Below the pieces are notes generated by a model. It saw only the letters and a program-made list of their open reading frames with translations, did not search any database and had not been told where the DNA came from. This document shows positions 5,857-12,926 of a stretch of 30,584 nucleotides of DNA, piece by piece (within the stretch, counting starts at the first letter, position 1; the number at the start of each line of letters is the position of its first letter). Source of the DNA: a virus; the IMG/VR virus record IMGVR_UViG_3300025030_000333, positions 1 to 30,584 of that record; one strand, written 5' to 3'. The position numbers and the translations under genes are program-made.

Positions 5857-6218
5857 TATTCCACCTCTCTTATTTTTACTAAAATGCTGTTGCCATTAAA
5901 ATCTAAATCATTCTTAAATCTAAGGCACAATCCTTGCACGTGGTTTTTATTATCATTTACAAGCCAACCACACTGCACGAGAGCATCTATTATAGTTTTT
6001 GCTATAATTGAATGACCATCAATATCAAGTCCACTTTCAAACCACATTTCAATAAACACTGGATTTTTAAAAGTATAACGTGGCATGCTGCTTATAGAAG
6101 ATTTTACTAACATGTGCCAATAATCAGCCCAATTTTTCCTTTTAGACCAATGCATCCCAGCATAAAACTTGTTTGTCCCGTCATCAGCTGTTATTTTGTG
6201 TTTGATGTAAAATTCCAT
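5856..6218 (-). CDS. RusA-family Holliday junction resolvase
   Basis: 120 residues. The catalytic acidic cluster of RusA nucleases is recognisable: D65-x-D67-G-H in place of the common D-x-D-N, followed by A-K-x-I-x-D78-A-L and a second acidic turn at N-D89. The family resolves four-way junctions made during phage recombination and replication, cleaving symmetrically as a dimer. Length fits the family (about 120 residues). The start overlaps the NinB-like gene by 28 bases. The replacement of the usual Asn by Gly after the second Asp is a mild departure, and activity is likely but not certain. Confidence 0.75.
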   Translation of the reverse strand: MEFYIKHKITADDGTNKFYAGMHWSKRKNWADYWHMLVKSSISSMPRYTFKNPVFIEMWFESGLDIDGHSIIAKTIIDALVQCGWLVNDNKNHVQGLCLRFKNDLDFNGNSILVKIREVE

Positions 6219-6748
6219 TGTTCACCCCATTTTTCAATTAATTGATTAATTTCATTTGGTGTCATCGTTTCTATTTCTAGTTCTTTTGCTTCAAAAACCA
6301 CGCCATCAACAAGTATTTTCATTTCTTCTACGTCATAGGTGCTAGAGCCACGTATAAGGCGATATGTTTTAGACTTAACATCATTAATAGTCGAATCTTT
6401 TATAGGCTCTACAATCTTATATACACGCTTTAAAATAGGCTCTGCCGTTTCAAGTGCTGCAACATAATCTCTAGTACCGTATTTTTTAAGCATTTCAATG
6501 TAAATCTCTTCATCTGTCGATTTTAATTTGATAGCCATTTTGTTTATTAAAACCCACATATAAGCGTTGACCGAAATAGAACGTTTCTTTTTAAATTTCT
6601 TGATCACGATTGTTTTCAGTTCGTTTGATATAATCATTTTATTTAATTCGTTAACTTGCGTCTGATATTCATTTGGTAAGTTAATCAACAAAGCTACTTG
6701 CCCGCTTGGATAAACAGAAACATTCCCATCGTTAAAATTAAATTGCAT
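6191..6748 (-). CDS. NinB-like recombination protein
   Basis: 185 residues. The stretch KKKRSISVNAYMWVLINKMA (residues about 53-72) is the R-S-x-x-x-N-A-x-M-W-x-L pattern of NinB/Orf-type phage recombination proteins, followed by a helical region with EIYIEMLKKYG and a C-terminal domain ending with a conserved EIETMTPNEINQLIEKWG type helix. NinB proteins bind single-stranded DNA and assist annealing or resolution. Its place between the HNH-like gene, the annealing-type protein and RusA is the usual one in Firmicutes phages. The start ATG at 6748 immediately follows the stop of the broken HNH-like gene. Confidence 0.6.
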   Translation of the reverse strand: MQFNFNDGNVSVYPSGQVALLINLPNEYQTQVNELNKMIISNELKTIVIKKFKKKRSISVNAYMWVLINKMAIKLKSTDEEIYIEMLKKYGTRDYVAALETAEPILKRVYKIVEPIKDSTINDVKSKTYRLIRGSSTYDVEEMKILVDGVVFEAKELEIETMTPNEINQLIEKWGEQWNFTSNTK

Positions 6749-6749
6749 T

Positions 6750-7052
6750 TTATCTGCCCCTTATATATTCTGTAAAAGTAACGCCCAAATAATTTTTGCC
6801 AAATGTTTTTATAAAACTTTCTTGATTAATTTCTTCAAATTTTTCTTGCGCAAGCTGCTTTGTTACAAAATCAAACTCACGATCAAAATGTATTCCTTCG
6901 CTGCCTGTGTGGTGCATTAAGCACAATCTAATAGTTAAGCCATACTTATCAGATGCCTTTTTGTTACTTGCGCCAAATACATGGTGAGTATGGAGTCCGT
7001 AAGTTGACTTACAGACTCAGCACTCGTTATTTTTCTGTATTATGCTTTTCAT
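6750..7052 (-). pseudogene. HNH-like zinc protein interrupted by an in-frame TGA at codon 12
   Basis: A 101-codon frame from ATG at 7052, in ATGA overlap with the upstream gene, to TAA at 6750 with the next ATG two bases on. It reads MKSIIQKNNEC, then TGA (7017-7019), then VCKSTYGLHTHHVFGA and LCLMHHTGSEGIHF. I recognise this as a phage HNH-like family with C-x-V-C, H-x-H-H, L-C-x-x-H-H zinc and active-site motifs, in which codon 12 is normally a sense residue between the two Cys. All other motifs and both ends are intact and there is no start codon between the TGA and the first His motif. So it is a very recent nonsense mutation, a sequencing error, or a readthrough site. Confidence 0.72.
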
Positions 7053-7708
7053 TTCTTTACCTCGTGAGGTTTATCAAGCATCTTCATAGCTTCAAAAAAT
7101 GTTTTAACTGTCATTAATTCTATTTTTTCTAACTTGTAAAACTCCAAAAGACCATCAATTCTATTTCCAGCTTTCTTAGTTATTACGGCAATTTTAGCTT
7201 CGTCTATCAATTCGGTTGATGCTTGTTTTGGTTTATCTGCTGTTTGTTTTGGTTTATCACCAGAATCCTGTTGTTGATCGTATTTTGTACGATCCTTTTG
7301 ATAATAAATATCAGCACCTATTCCCAAAGCTTTGCAAGCAACAGATATTGCATCTGTTAACGCCATCTTAAAACATTCATCAGAAACATAAAGCTTTCCA
7401 GATGTTTCTATTGTTGCAAAACTGCTACCACCAGTACCAGGTATTGCTTCCGACCATTCTCCATTATATTTAAAATAAAGTTCAATATCAACAAAAGCAG
7501 CCGTTTCACCAGTAGAAGAAGTTTCAAACCATTTTTTTATTACAATATATTTCCAACCTATCCCACACGGTCCAAATTGTTCGGTCAAAACCTTCAATCT
7601 CCACATTGGATTAATGTCAGTCATGCCTTTTAAACGTCCACCTCCAATTGCTTTTTGGGCTTCTTGCGGCACTGCTCTAAATTTTTCGTATAGTTCCAAA
7701 TTTGACAT
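7049..7708 (-). CDS. Putative single-strand annealing protein (Rad52-like), phage recombinase
   Basis: 219 residues. The N-terminal two thirds match a family I recall from Firmicutes phages and associate with Rad52-type annealing: VPQEAQKAI, GRLKGMTDINPMWR, then LTEQFGPCGIGWKY, AAFVDIELYFK, and SDECFKMALTDAISVACKALGIGAD. The last segment is the conserved helix of Rad52-like proteins. After residue about 150 comes a Q/D/K-rich linker with a repeated KPKQT motif, then a helical C-terminus. Such proteins anneal complementary single strands, working with an exonuclease. No exonuclease gene is obvious nearby. Exact subfamily uncertain; the coupling to DUF1351 upstream and HNH downstream is typical. 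Confidence 0.6.
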   Translation of the reverse strand: MSNLELYEKFRAVPQEAQKAIGGGRLKGMTDINPMWRLKVLTEQFGPCGIGWKYIVIKKWFETSSTGETAAFVDIELYFKYNGEWSEAIPGTGGSSFATIETSGKLYVSDECFKMALTDAISVACKALGIGADIYYQKDRTKYDQQQDSGDKPKQTADKPKQASTELIDEAKIAVITKKAGNRIDGLLEFYKLEKIELMTVKTFFEAMKMLDKPHEVKK

Positions 7709-8683
7709 CTAAATCACCTTCTCTTTGATCTCGTTTTTTTCAAACCAAGTTTTTAAATTTTCAAATTGACTTTTATATAACTCCACTTCAAATCTAAACA
7801 TTTTTTTAAGTTCTGTTTTGTCGTAAATTTTAACAGGTTCTTCAATTTTAACTTGAAATGCTACAAACTCGACCATTTCATTGATCTGTTGTTCATTTGC
7901 AATAACAAGTTCTTCAACTTTTTTATTAGCCAATTCGTTTGCCTTATCAATTTCTTTCTGCGCTTTTTCATGCGCTTCACGCTCTAATCTTTCAACGAGT
8001 GCTTTTTGTTGTTCAAATTGGCGTTCTGCTGCGTTTGTAATTGATTCTTTAATTTGGTCCATAGATTTATACTCTATCATTGATATAAACTGTTCGGCGT
8101 CCATTTTTACGCCTAAATCATATTTTGCACCAGAGAGTTCGACAAGCGTTTTTATTAATTCGACATTTTGATAATACCGTTGCTGCTTGTTTAAACATTC
8201 TTTTGCGTCATAGCTACAATTAGCCAATAAATCTTTTTCTTTTTTGGTCGAGTTTAACCAATCCGATCTAAATTCAATAATTTGGTATTTCTGCTCAATC
8301 TTAAGATTTTCATAAAGTTGACTAATAATTGATTTAATTTGAAGTGTTTTAACTCGAACTCTTTCGATCTCAAACGTTTCAAGCTGTTCGCTAATAAAAT
8401 TAATTGGATCGTCAAAGTCTGAAATAATATCTTTACATTGCTCTTCAAACTCACTTACAGACTGAGTTAAATCTTTTTTAGTCTTAACCTTAAAATCATT
8501 AATTGACTTTTGAATTTTATTCAATTCTGCAACTGTTTTTTTACCCTCTTTTACTGTTTCGTCTGTAAAAATTAATCCTTCGTATTCTGCTTTAATTTCA
8601 GCTGCTACATTTTTCATTTCTTCGTAATTAAATTTTACTATTGCTGGTTTAACTTCTAGTATTTTTACTTGTAATTCATTCAT
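7709..8683 (-). CDS. DUF1351 family protein
   Basis: 324 residues from ATG at 8683, chosen because of the TAGGAG site upstream; an open frame from 8731 would overlap the small gene at 8695-8781. The protein is mostly helical: MNELQVKILEVKPAIVKFNYEE, then IKAEYEGLIFTDETVKEGKKTVAELNKI, an arrangement typical of DUF1351. A long coiled-coil stretch rich in E, K and Q covers about residues 220-290. Members sit beside phage annealing proteins and are suspected helpers of recombination, but no activity is established that I know of. It ends next to the start of the annealing-type gene. Confidence 0.65.
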   Translation of the reverse strand: MNELQVKILEVKPAIVKFNYEEMKNVAAEIKAEYEGLIFTDETVKEGKKTVAELNKIQKSINDFKVKTKKDLTQSVSEFEEQCKDIISDFDDPINFISEQLETFEIERVRVKTLQIKSIISQLYENLKIEQKYQIIEFRSDWLNSTKKEKDLLANCSYDAKECLNKQQRYYQNVELIKTLVELSGAKYDLGVKMDAEQFISMIEYKSMDQIKESITNAAERQFEQQKALVERLEREAHEKAQKEIDKANELANKKVEELVIANEQQINEMVEFVAFQVKIEEPVKIYDKTELKKMFRFEVELYKSQFENLKTWFEKNEIKEKVI

Positions 8684-8694
8684 TTTACACACTC

Positions 8695-8781
8695 CTAAGA
8701 TTTGTAATCCGTTGGTTGATTTCCTAACCACTTCTGATATTCAAGTTCTTGTTCTTCTGTTAAATAATAATATTCGTTCAT
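8695..8781 (-). CDS. Very small protein (28 residues)
   Basis: ATG at 8781 behind a perfect AGGAGG, stop TAG at 8695, leaving a normal gap to the DUF1351 start. The product is MNEYYYLTEEQELEYQKWLG plus eight residues: acidic, aromatic and probably one helix. Tiny genes with consensus ribosome sites are common in such early operons. The function is unknown. Confidence 0.5.
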   Translation of the reverse strand: MNEYYYLTEEQELEYQKWLGNQPTDYKS

Positions 8782-8789
8782 TTTTCCTC

Positions 8790-9104
8790 CTAATCTCTCG
8801 GATCATAATACGTCAATTGATTTTTCCAGTAATCAAGTTCTGCTTTATTTCTTTCATTTTCGCTTTTAAGGTCCAGCAATGTATCGCTGATATAATTGTC
8901 TATGTCGTCAAATTCCATAGGAACACCTTCGTCTAAAGCGGTATATAATTGAGATAGTAAATCAAATAAATCCACTTGCACAAATTCTTTGTTACCAACT
9001 TTTAATTTCAATTGCTCTAGCCCGTCTGAGTTAAATTGTTCATAATTAATAACATGTAAAAAACTTTTCAGTGCGTTTAGTTGGCGTTCTCTTTTGCCAC
9101 TCAT
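8790..9104 (-). CDS. Hypothetical acidic helical protein
   Basis: 104 residues, start ATG at 9104 preceded by GAAGGTGA and overlapping the AbrB-like gene by four bases. It is acidic overall, with a central segment VDLFDLLSQLYTALDEGVPMEFDDIDNYISDTL and a C-terminal coiled-coil-like helix ending in YDPRD. No motif I can name. Its position between an AbrB-like regulator and the recombination genes does not by itself tell its role. Confidence 0.5.
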   Translation of the reverse strand: MSGKRERQLNALKSFLHVINYEQFNSDGLEQLKLKVGNKEFVQVDLFDLLSQLYTALDEGVPMEFDDIDNYISDTLLDLKSENERNKAELDYWKNQLTYYDPRD

Positions 9105-9268
9105 TTCGTCACCTTCTTTATAATGATTTCTTTTCGTGAGTTGACATAAATCTCAACTTCATCATCAACAAAGATTTCTGTAATCATGCAAATTGCTGTA
9201 GGTAGAGTTATTGATCGTGTGTTGTAGCTTCTGCCTATTCCTTTTACTTTTGTTAAAATTGGTTTCAT
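9101..9268 (-). CDS. AbrB/MazE-like small DNA-binding protein
   Basis: 55 residues from ATG at 9268, preferred over an ATG further upstream because GAAAGGAG sits seven bases before it. The sequence KVKGIGRSYNTRSITLPTAI, then a hydrophobic helix, then DDEVEIYVNSRKEIIIKKV has the swapped-hairpin AbrB layout: R-S-I-T-L-P strand, short helix, D-x-V-E-I strand and an I-I-I-K-K end. Such proteins bind DNA as dimers and often regulate early phage or toxin-antitoxin promoters. A second AbrB-like gene is transcribed away from the same control region at 9882, so the pair may regulate the divergent switch. Confidence 0.6.
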   Translation of the reverse strand: MKPILTKVKGIGRSYNTRSITLPTAICMITEIFVDDEVEIYVNSRKEIIIKKVTK

Positions 9269-9282
9269 TATTGCTCCTTTCT

Positions 9283-9317
9283 GCGGTTTAAGGATTACAG
9301 CCAACCTATTTTTTTAT
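9283..9317 (-). repeat. Leader repeat, copy A
   Basis: Starts GCGGTTTAAGGATTAC on the plus strand and ends CCTATTTTTTTATA; about 35 bases nearly identical to 9587-9622. On the minus strand it immediately precedes the ribosome site of the AbrB-like gene. Confidence 0.7.
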
Positions 9318-9565
9318 AAGTTTTCTAATCCAAAAATTTCAAATGCAAACTTGCTTCCCAACCAATCAATCGCGACATCAGTCGGTGGATGATTGTATCT
9401 CAACTCACCGCTTGACAGCATGTAGCTGTTGTCAAGTACAAATGCCAAAAACATTGTGTTAAGTTGGGTATTTCCAAAATCAAAATTTAATTCTGACATT
9501 TGGAATTCTAAACCTATTAAATCCATCTGTTGTTTGAATTCTATAATCATTTCATATGCTTTCAT
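9314..9565 (-). CDS. Hypothetical protein, first gene of the leftward early operon
   Basis: 83 residues with start ATG at 9565 behind CAGGAGGA. Helical N-terminus (YEMIIEFKQQMDLIG), a hydrophobic middle (MFLAFVLDNSYMLSSGELRYN) and a C-terminus with VAIDWLGSKFAFEIFG. No known family recognised, no Cys and no membrane segment long enough to be convincing. It is preceded by a roughly 130-base leader from the strong promoter at 9701-9729, containing repeat copy B. Confidence 0.5.
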   Translation of the reverse strand: MKAYEMIIEFKQQMDLIGLEFQMSELNFDFGNTQLNTMFLAFVLDNSYMLSSGELRYNHPPTDVAIDWLGSKFAFEIFGLENL

Positions 9566-9586
9566 AACAATCCTCCTGTTTTAAAG

Positions 9587-9622
9587 GCGGTTTAGGATTA
9601 CCGCAAACCTATTTTTTTAATA
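9587..9622 (-). repeat. Leader repeat, copy B
   Basis: Starts GCGGTTTAGGATTACCGC on the plus strand and ends in CCTATTTTTTTAATA. On the minus strand GGTTT and AAACC can pair around an 11-base loop. It lies between the early promoter and the first early gene, in the same place relative to its gene as copy A. Confidence 0.7.
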
Positions 9623-9700
9623 TTTATAAGGTTTTATTGTATGATTGTATCTTTCTGTATCAAAACCATCCCTTCAACTCTTTATTTATTATCTACCTTA

Positions 9701-9729
9701 ATTATATACCTCGGTACATACCATGTCAA
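9701..9729 (-). promoter_or_regulatory. Strong leftward early promoter
   Basis: Minus strand TTGACA (9724-9729), 17-base spacer, TATAAT (9701-9706): a perfect sigma-A consensus, driving the recombination operon. Confidence 0.85.
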
Positions 9730-9744
9730 CATCTTTTTAATATA

Positions 9745-9761
9745 TTTTACTGCCGAATTTT
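9745..9761 (-). promoter_or_regulatory. 17-bp upstream element, copy 2
   Basis: TTTTACTGCCGAATTTT, identical to 5111-5127, 15 bases upstream of the -35 box of the early promoter. It also lies about 70 bases before the rightward promoter, so it could act on both. Confidence 0.6.
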
Positions 9762-9830
9762 GGGCATATTTAATTTTAATTGCATATAATAGAAGAAAAA
9801 ATAAAATTTATATATTTTATAAAATAGGTG

Positions 9831-9859
9831 TTGAAATATTTTTAAATAAGGTTTATACT
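9831..9859 (+). promoter_or_regulatory. Rightward promoter of the replication genes
   Basis: TTGAAA (9831-9836), 17-base spacer, TATACT (9854-9859). It lies 22 bases before the start codon at 9882 and the ribosome site GAAAGGTGG. Confidence 0.68.
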
Positions 9860-9881
9860 AATTTTGAAAGGTGGTGAAAAT

Positions 9882-10058
9882 ATGAAAAATGAATTGTTTA
9901 GTGTAGAGTCAACAGTGCAAGTAAACGGTACAAATGTATTTGCGACAATACCAGGTGCGGTTAGAAGTGTATTAAAACCCAAAAAAGGTGATGTTGTAAA
10001 ATGGATTGTTTCTGGCGAAGGAATTGTTGAGATTGAAATAGTTAGAAAAGAGGAATAA
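9882..10058 (+). CDS. AbrB/SpoVT-like small DNA-binding protein
   Basis: 58 residues from ATG at 9882 (site GAAAGGTGGTG); an in-frame ATG at 9864 overlaps the promoter region and has no site. Layout: VESTVQVNGTNVFATIPGAV, then VRSVLKPKKGDVVKWIV, then GIVEIEIVRKEE. The I-P-x-x-V-R-x-x-L-x-x-K-x-G-D-x-V-x-W pattern is the AbrB-type swapped-hairpin fold. It is the first gene of the rightward replication operon and is placed symmetrically to the leftward AbrB-like gene at 9101. A role in controlling the divergent promoters is inference. Confidence 0.65.
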   Translation: MKNELFSVESTVQVNGTNVFATIPGAVRSVLKPKKGDVVKWIVSGEGIVEIEIVRKEE

Positions 10059-10059
10059 T

Positions 10060-10812
10060 ATGATTTATCCTATCGGGTATTTATATCTTCATAGAGAGTT
10101 AACTGAAAAGCCGATATGGACAAGCTCTACCCCAGAGCAAAAGGTAATTTTAATAACCCTTATGATGATGGCTAATTTCAAAGAAAAAGAATGGGAGTGG
10201 CAAGGAAAAAAATTCAAAGCAAAACCTGGTCAATTTATAACGAGTTTAGATGGAATCGTTAAAAATTGTGGCAAAGGAATATCAATAAAAAATGTCAGAA
10301 CGGCTTTAGTACGTTTTGAAAAACTCGAATTTTTGGCAAACGAACCGGCAAGCACTGGAAGGCTTATAACCATTACAAACTGGGGCTTGTATCAAAATAA
10401 TTTAGAAGAGTGGCAAACGGAACGGCAAAGGGGTGGCAAAGGGGTGGCAACTAGAGAAGAAAGAAATAAAGATAATATAAATACATTATCTGAAATTGAA
10501 GAAATTAGAAAACAATATCAAGGTGCAAAATCAAAGAAAGTAGCAGATTTAAAATTGCCTTCTCTGATTAAAAAATATGGCAAAGAAGAAATGATCAGAA
10601 CAATAGAAAGATACAACAAATATGTCGAACAAGAACGAAAAAACGGTTTTAAGGAATTGAAGTACAAAAACGAGAGTACATTTTGGAATGGTGGCTATAT
10701 TGATTACCTTGACGATAATTATGCAGAAGCTAATAAAGCTAATAAACCTAAAAGCAACGTTGTTGTTAAAGACGGCGTTAAATATGAAAATGGATTGAGG
10801 GTGTACGAATGA
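10060..10812 (+). CDS. Phage replisome organizer (winged-helix/DnaD-like initiator)
   Basis: 250 residues. Residues about 3-115 match the N-terminal winged-helix domain of phage replisome organizers (YLHRELTEKPIWTSSTPEQ, then KPGQFITSLDGIVKNCGKG and LITITNWGLYQ). A polar linker at about 118-140 is followed by a helical C-terminal domain ending in TFWNGGYIDYLDDNY, a typical end of DnaD-like phage initiators. Such proteins bind the origin and recruit the helicase encoded next door. The linker is encoded by an 11-bp direct repeat array that may be the origin itself. The gene overlaps the helicase by ATGA. Confidence 0.78.
   Translation: MIYPIGYLYLHRELTEKPIWTSSTPEQKVILITLMMMANFKEKEWEWQGKKFKAKPGQFITSLDGIVKNCGKGISIKNVRTALVRFEKLEFLANEPASTGRLITITNWGLYQNNLEEWQTERQRGGKGVATREERNKDNINTLSEIEEIRKQYQGAKSKKVADLKLPSLIKKYGKEEMIRTIERYNKYVEQERKNGFKELKYKNESTFWNGGYIDYLDDNYAEANKANKPKSNVVVKDGVKYENGLRVYE
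10412..10450 (+). repeat. 11-bp iteron-like direct repeats, candidate replication origin
   Basis: GGCAAAGGGGT occurs at 10424-10434 and 10435-10445, followed by GGCAA at 10446 and preceded by a diverged GGCAAACGGAAC at 10412. The unit is not a multiple of three, so it is not a protein repeat. It lies inside the replisome organizer gene, where initiator binding sites often sit in Gram-positive phages. Confidence 0.55.
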
Positions 10813-12026
10813 ATATACACGATATACAAGGTTATGTTATAAGTCAGTGGCTAGGAAATAATTATACAGAACATATCAATAACATAAATGTCAAATGTTT
10901 TGATGGAGAGTATGTAGACATAGTCAATTTAATCAGAAAACAATACACTAAAACCAATGAAATTGACATTGTGACAATTGAGTATGATTTTGAAGCATTA
11001 ACAATGATTGTCGATAAACACGATTATTTATCTCTAAAAATGAGTAGTTGTGTTGACAAGCTTAACGCTTATAGATCAGAAAAGGCACTTAAATATATTG
11101 GACACAAATTGTCTATAGGAGAAATAAGCGAAGTTGACGCAATAGACTTGTTAAATAAAAAAATTAATATGAGCGAATCTGACATTGATTTTGGGGATAT
11201 GGTTGCAGCACAAACATATATTGATATTGTTGAAGCTCACTCAAAACAATCTTCTAAAAAAATAGGGATAAAAGGATTTGATAATTTAATAGGCGATTTT
11301 AGTGAATCGGGTTTTTTTGTAATTGGCGGTAGACCCTCTAGCGGCAAAACTGTATTAGCTTTAAATATTGCTGACGAACTAGCAAAACAAGGAGATAATA
11401 TTTTATTTTTTAGTTTAGAAATGAGCAAAAAGAAAATAATGAGTAGGTTGTTAGTTTCTAATTCCTTTGTTGACAATGAAAAAGTAAAGACAAAACAATT
11501 GAGCGAGGATGAATTTAAAAGACTTATGAACGCATCAAAAAAACCTCACTTTAAAAACATACACATTATCGACAAGTCTGGAATGGATATATCAGAGATT
11601 ATAACAAAGTCAATAGCACTGCATCATAAATACAATTATTCTTGCGTTATTATTGACTACTTGCAATTAGTGCATGCCGAAGGTAGCTCAATTAGAGAGA
11701 AAATGATTAATGTGTCTCATGGGTGTGTAGCGCTTAAAAAAATACTTGGTATACCAATTATAGTAATTTCAAGTTTAAGTAGAGCCGGTGCGACAAGGAC
11801 GGACAAAAAACCTATTATGTCAGACTTAGCAGAAGCAGGAGCAATTGAGTTTGACGCAGATACAATAGCATTTGTTCATAGAGAATACATGGAAAATAAC
11901 GAGTGTGATCCTTTTGATGCTGAAATAATATTTAGAAAGAATCGTGATGGTAATTTGGGGATTGCAAAACAATACTTTGATGGTAGTCATTTTAAATTTA
12001 GTGATTATGATTTTAGAAAACGATAA
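10809..12026 (+). CDS. DnaB-type replicative helicase
   Basis: 405 residues. The RecA-like domain starts near residue 150 with Walker A GGRPSSGKT (173-181), followed by FFSLEMSKKKIMSRL, the Walker B strand CVIIDYLQL (D283), and the R-finger and loop regions ISSLSRAG and SDLAEAGAIEFDAD, then FRKNRDG near the end. These are classical DnaB helicase motifs. The N-terminal domain (1-130) is short and only weakly DnaB-like. It unwinds DNA at the phage fork, loaded by the replisome organizer upstream. No separate loader gene is visible. The start overlaps the previous stop. Confidence 0.88.
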   Translation: MNIHDIQGYVISQWLGNNYTEHINNINVKCFDGEYVDIVNLIRKQYTKTNEIDIVTIEYDFEALTMIVDKHDYLSLKMSSCVDKLNAYRSEKALKYIGHKLSIGEISEVDAIDLLNKKINMSESDIDFGDMVAAQTYIDIVEAHSKQSSKKIGIKGFDNLIGDFSESGFFVIGGRPSSGKTVLALNIADELAKQGDNILFFSLEMSKKKIMSRLLVSNSFVDNEKVKTKQLSEDEFKRLMNASKKPHFKNIHIIDKSGMDISEIITKSIALHHKYNYSCVIIDYLQLVHAEGSSIREKMINVSHGCVALKKILGIPIIVISSLSRAGATRTDKKPIMSDLAEAGAIEFDADTIAFVHREYMENNECDPFDAEIIFRKNRDGNLGIAKQYFDGSHFKFSDYDFRKR

Positions 12027-12050
12027 TTATAGATATAAGCGAGGTGTAAA

Positions 12051-12623
12051 ATGACAAAAGAACAACTAAAATTACTAGAACACATTATGAAATTTGAAGC
12101 CAAACGTAAAAGATTGCCAACGATTGGCGAACTTTCTGAACATTGCGGCTATGGTGTTAAACCTATTTTTTTAAAAAGCGTTATGGGAGATTATCCAGAA
12201 GAATTAACATGGACAGAATCAGAAAAAGAAATTTTTGAGTTGATGGAACTTGGGTATAAACTTCATGAAATTGTAGAAAAAACCGGAAAGGCATACGCTA
12301 ATGTTTATAGGATAGTTAAAAAGTTTAAGCCATTTAGCAAAAACAATAATTTAAGAGAGTATCCAAGAGACGAAAAACGACATTATACACAAGAGATAAC
12401 AGATCCTTTATACATCGAAGTCCAAACAAATAATAAAAAATACAACTTTTTAAACGGTTGTAGAGGTTATGCTGGCTTTGGTGGCAAAAAAGCAAAGTGC
12501 AAAATTTGGAAAAATTGTAAAGAATACAACATTGAATTGTACGACAATGAGTTTATTATAATTGAGCCTGTAAATGTTAAATTACACAAAGCACTTAAAA
12601 TAAGGCCTCTAATAATGCCATAA
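12051..12623 (+). CDS. Hypothetical protein with helix-turn-helix-like N-terminal half
   Basis: 190 residues. Residues 1-50 form a helical module (LLEHIMKFEAKRKRLPTIGELSEHCGYG) and residues about 58-95 a second one (WTESEKEIFELMELG, then EIVEKTGKAYANVYRIVKKF), resembling two helix-turn-helix units. The C-terminal half is different: NFLNGCRGYAGFGGKKAKCKIWKNC, with Cys residues and aromatic strands. Following the helicase, it may be a transcription regulator or DNA-binding accessory protein. In the +1 frame after the stop, about 27 sense codons continue with Cys residues, so a frameshifted C-terminus is possible but unproven. Confidence 0.45.
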   Translation: MTKEQLKLLEHIMKFEAKRKRLPTIGELSEHCGYGVKPIFLKSVMGDYPEELTWTESEKEIFELMELGYKLHEIVEKTGKAYANVYRIVKKFKPFSKNNNLREYPRDEKRHYTQEITDPLYIEVQTNNKKYNFLNGCRGYAGFGGKKAKCKIWKNCKEYNIELYDNEFIIIEPVNVKLHKALKIRPLIMP

Positions 12624-12701
12624 AGCGCATAAAATGCGAACAAAGTACAAAGCGTTGGCAAAACAATAAATATCAATACAGACGATGTAAAGGCGGTTTA
12701 A

Positions 12702-12926
12702 ATGGGTGAGTATTTAATATTAAAAGGGCACAATGAGGGTAAAAAGATATATTTGACCTGGTGCAATAACAAAGATCATATGGCAGATGAATTGGGAATC
12801 TTGTATCATGTAAATGACATTTGTCCTATCGAATCAATTGCAGAGTACGAAAAAATTATCTCGAGCGAGTTTAGATTATTAAAAGATAAGCACGATGTAT
12901 TGTGTCGATGGATGGCCGGGTTGTGA
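12702..12926 (+). CDS. Hypothetical protein
   Basis: 74 residues, ATG at 12702 behind AAAGGCGG. The sequence (EYLILKGHNEGKKIYLTWC, then a helical C-terminus with KDKHDVLCRWMAGL) shows no motif I can name. It directly abuts the next gene (TGA then ATG), so the two are co-translated. It belongs to a run of small genes between the helicase and terminase whose products are unknown. Confidence 0.45.
   Translation: MGEYLILKGHNEGKKIYLTWCNNKDHMADELGILYHVNDICPIESIAEYEKIISSEFRLLKDKHDVLCRWMAGL

Noticed and set aside
7017-7019. UGA read as Trp throughout (Mycoplasma-type code)
   Set aside because: Many genes end in TGA within ATGA couplings (for example at 7049, 10812, 14058, 22653, 23790), and Trp is encoded by TGG throughout.
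8684-8731. Longer start of the DUF1351 gene at 8731
   Set aside because: It would overlap a small gene with an AGGAGG site, and the ATG at 8683 has its own TAGGAG site.
9641-9877. Rightward 78-codon hydrophobic ORF in the divergent control region
   Set aside because: It overlaps both promoters and the 17-bp element, has no ribosome site, and its hydrophobicity follows from AT-rich DNA.
12624-12701. Frameshifted extension of the 12051-12623 gene with Cys residues
   Set aside because: The open +1 frame is short, without a slippery site, so I mention it only as a possibility in that gene's entry.
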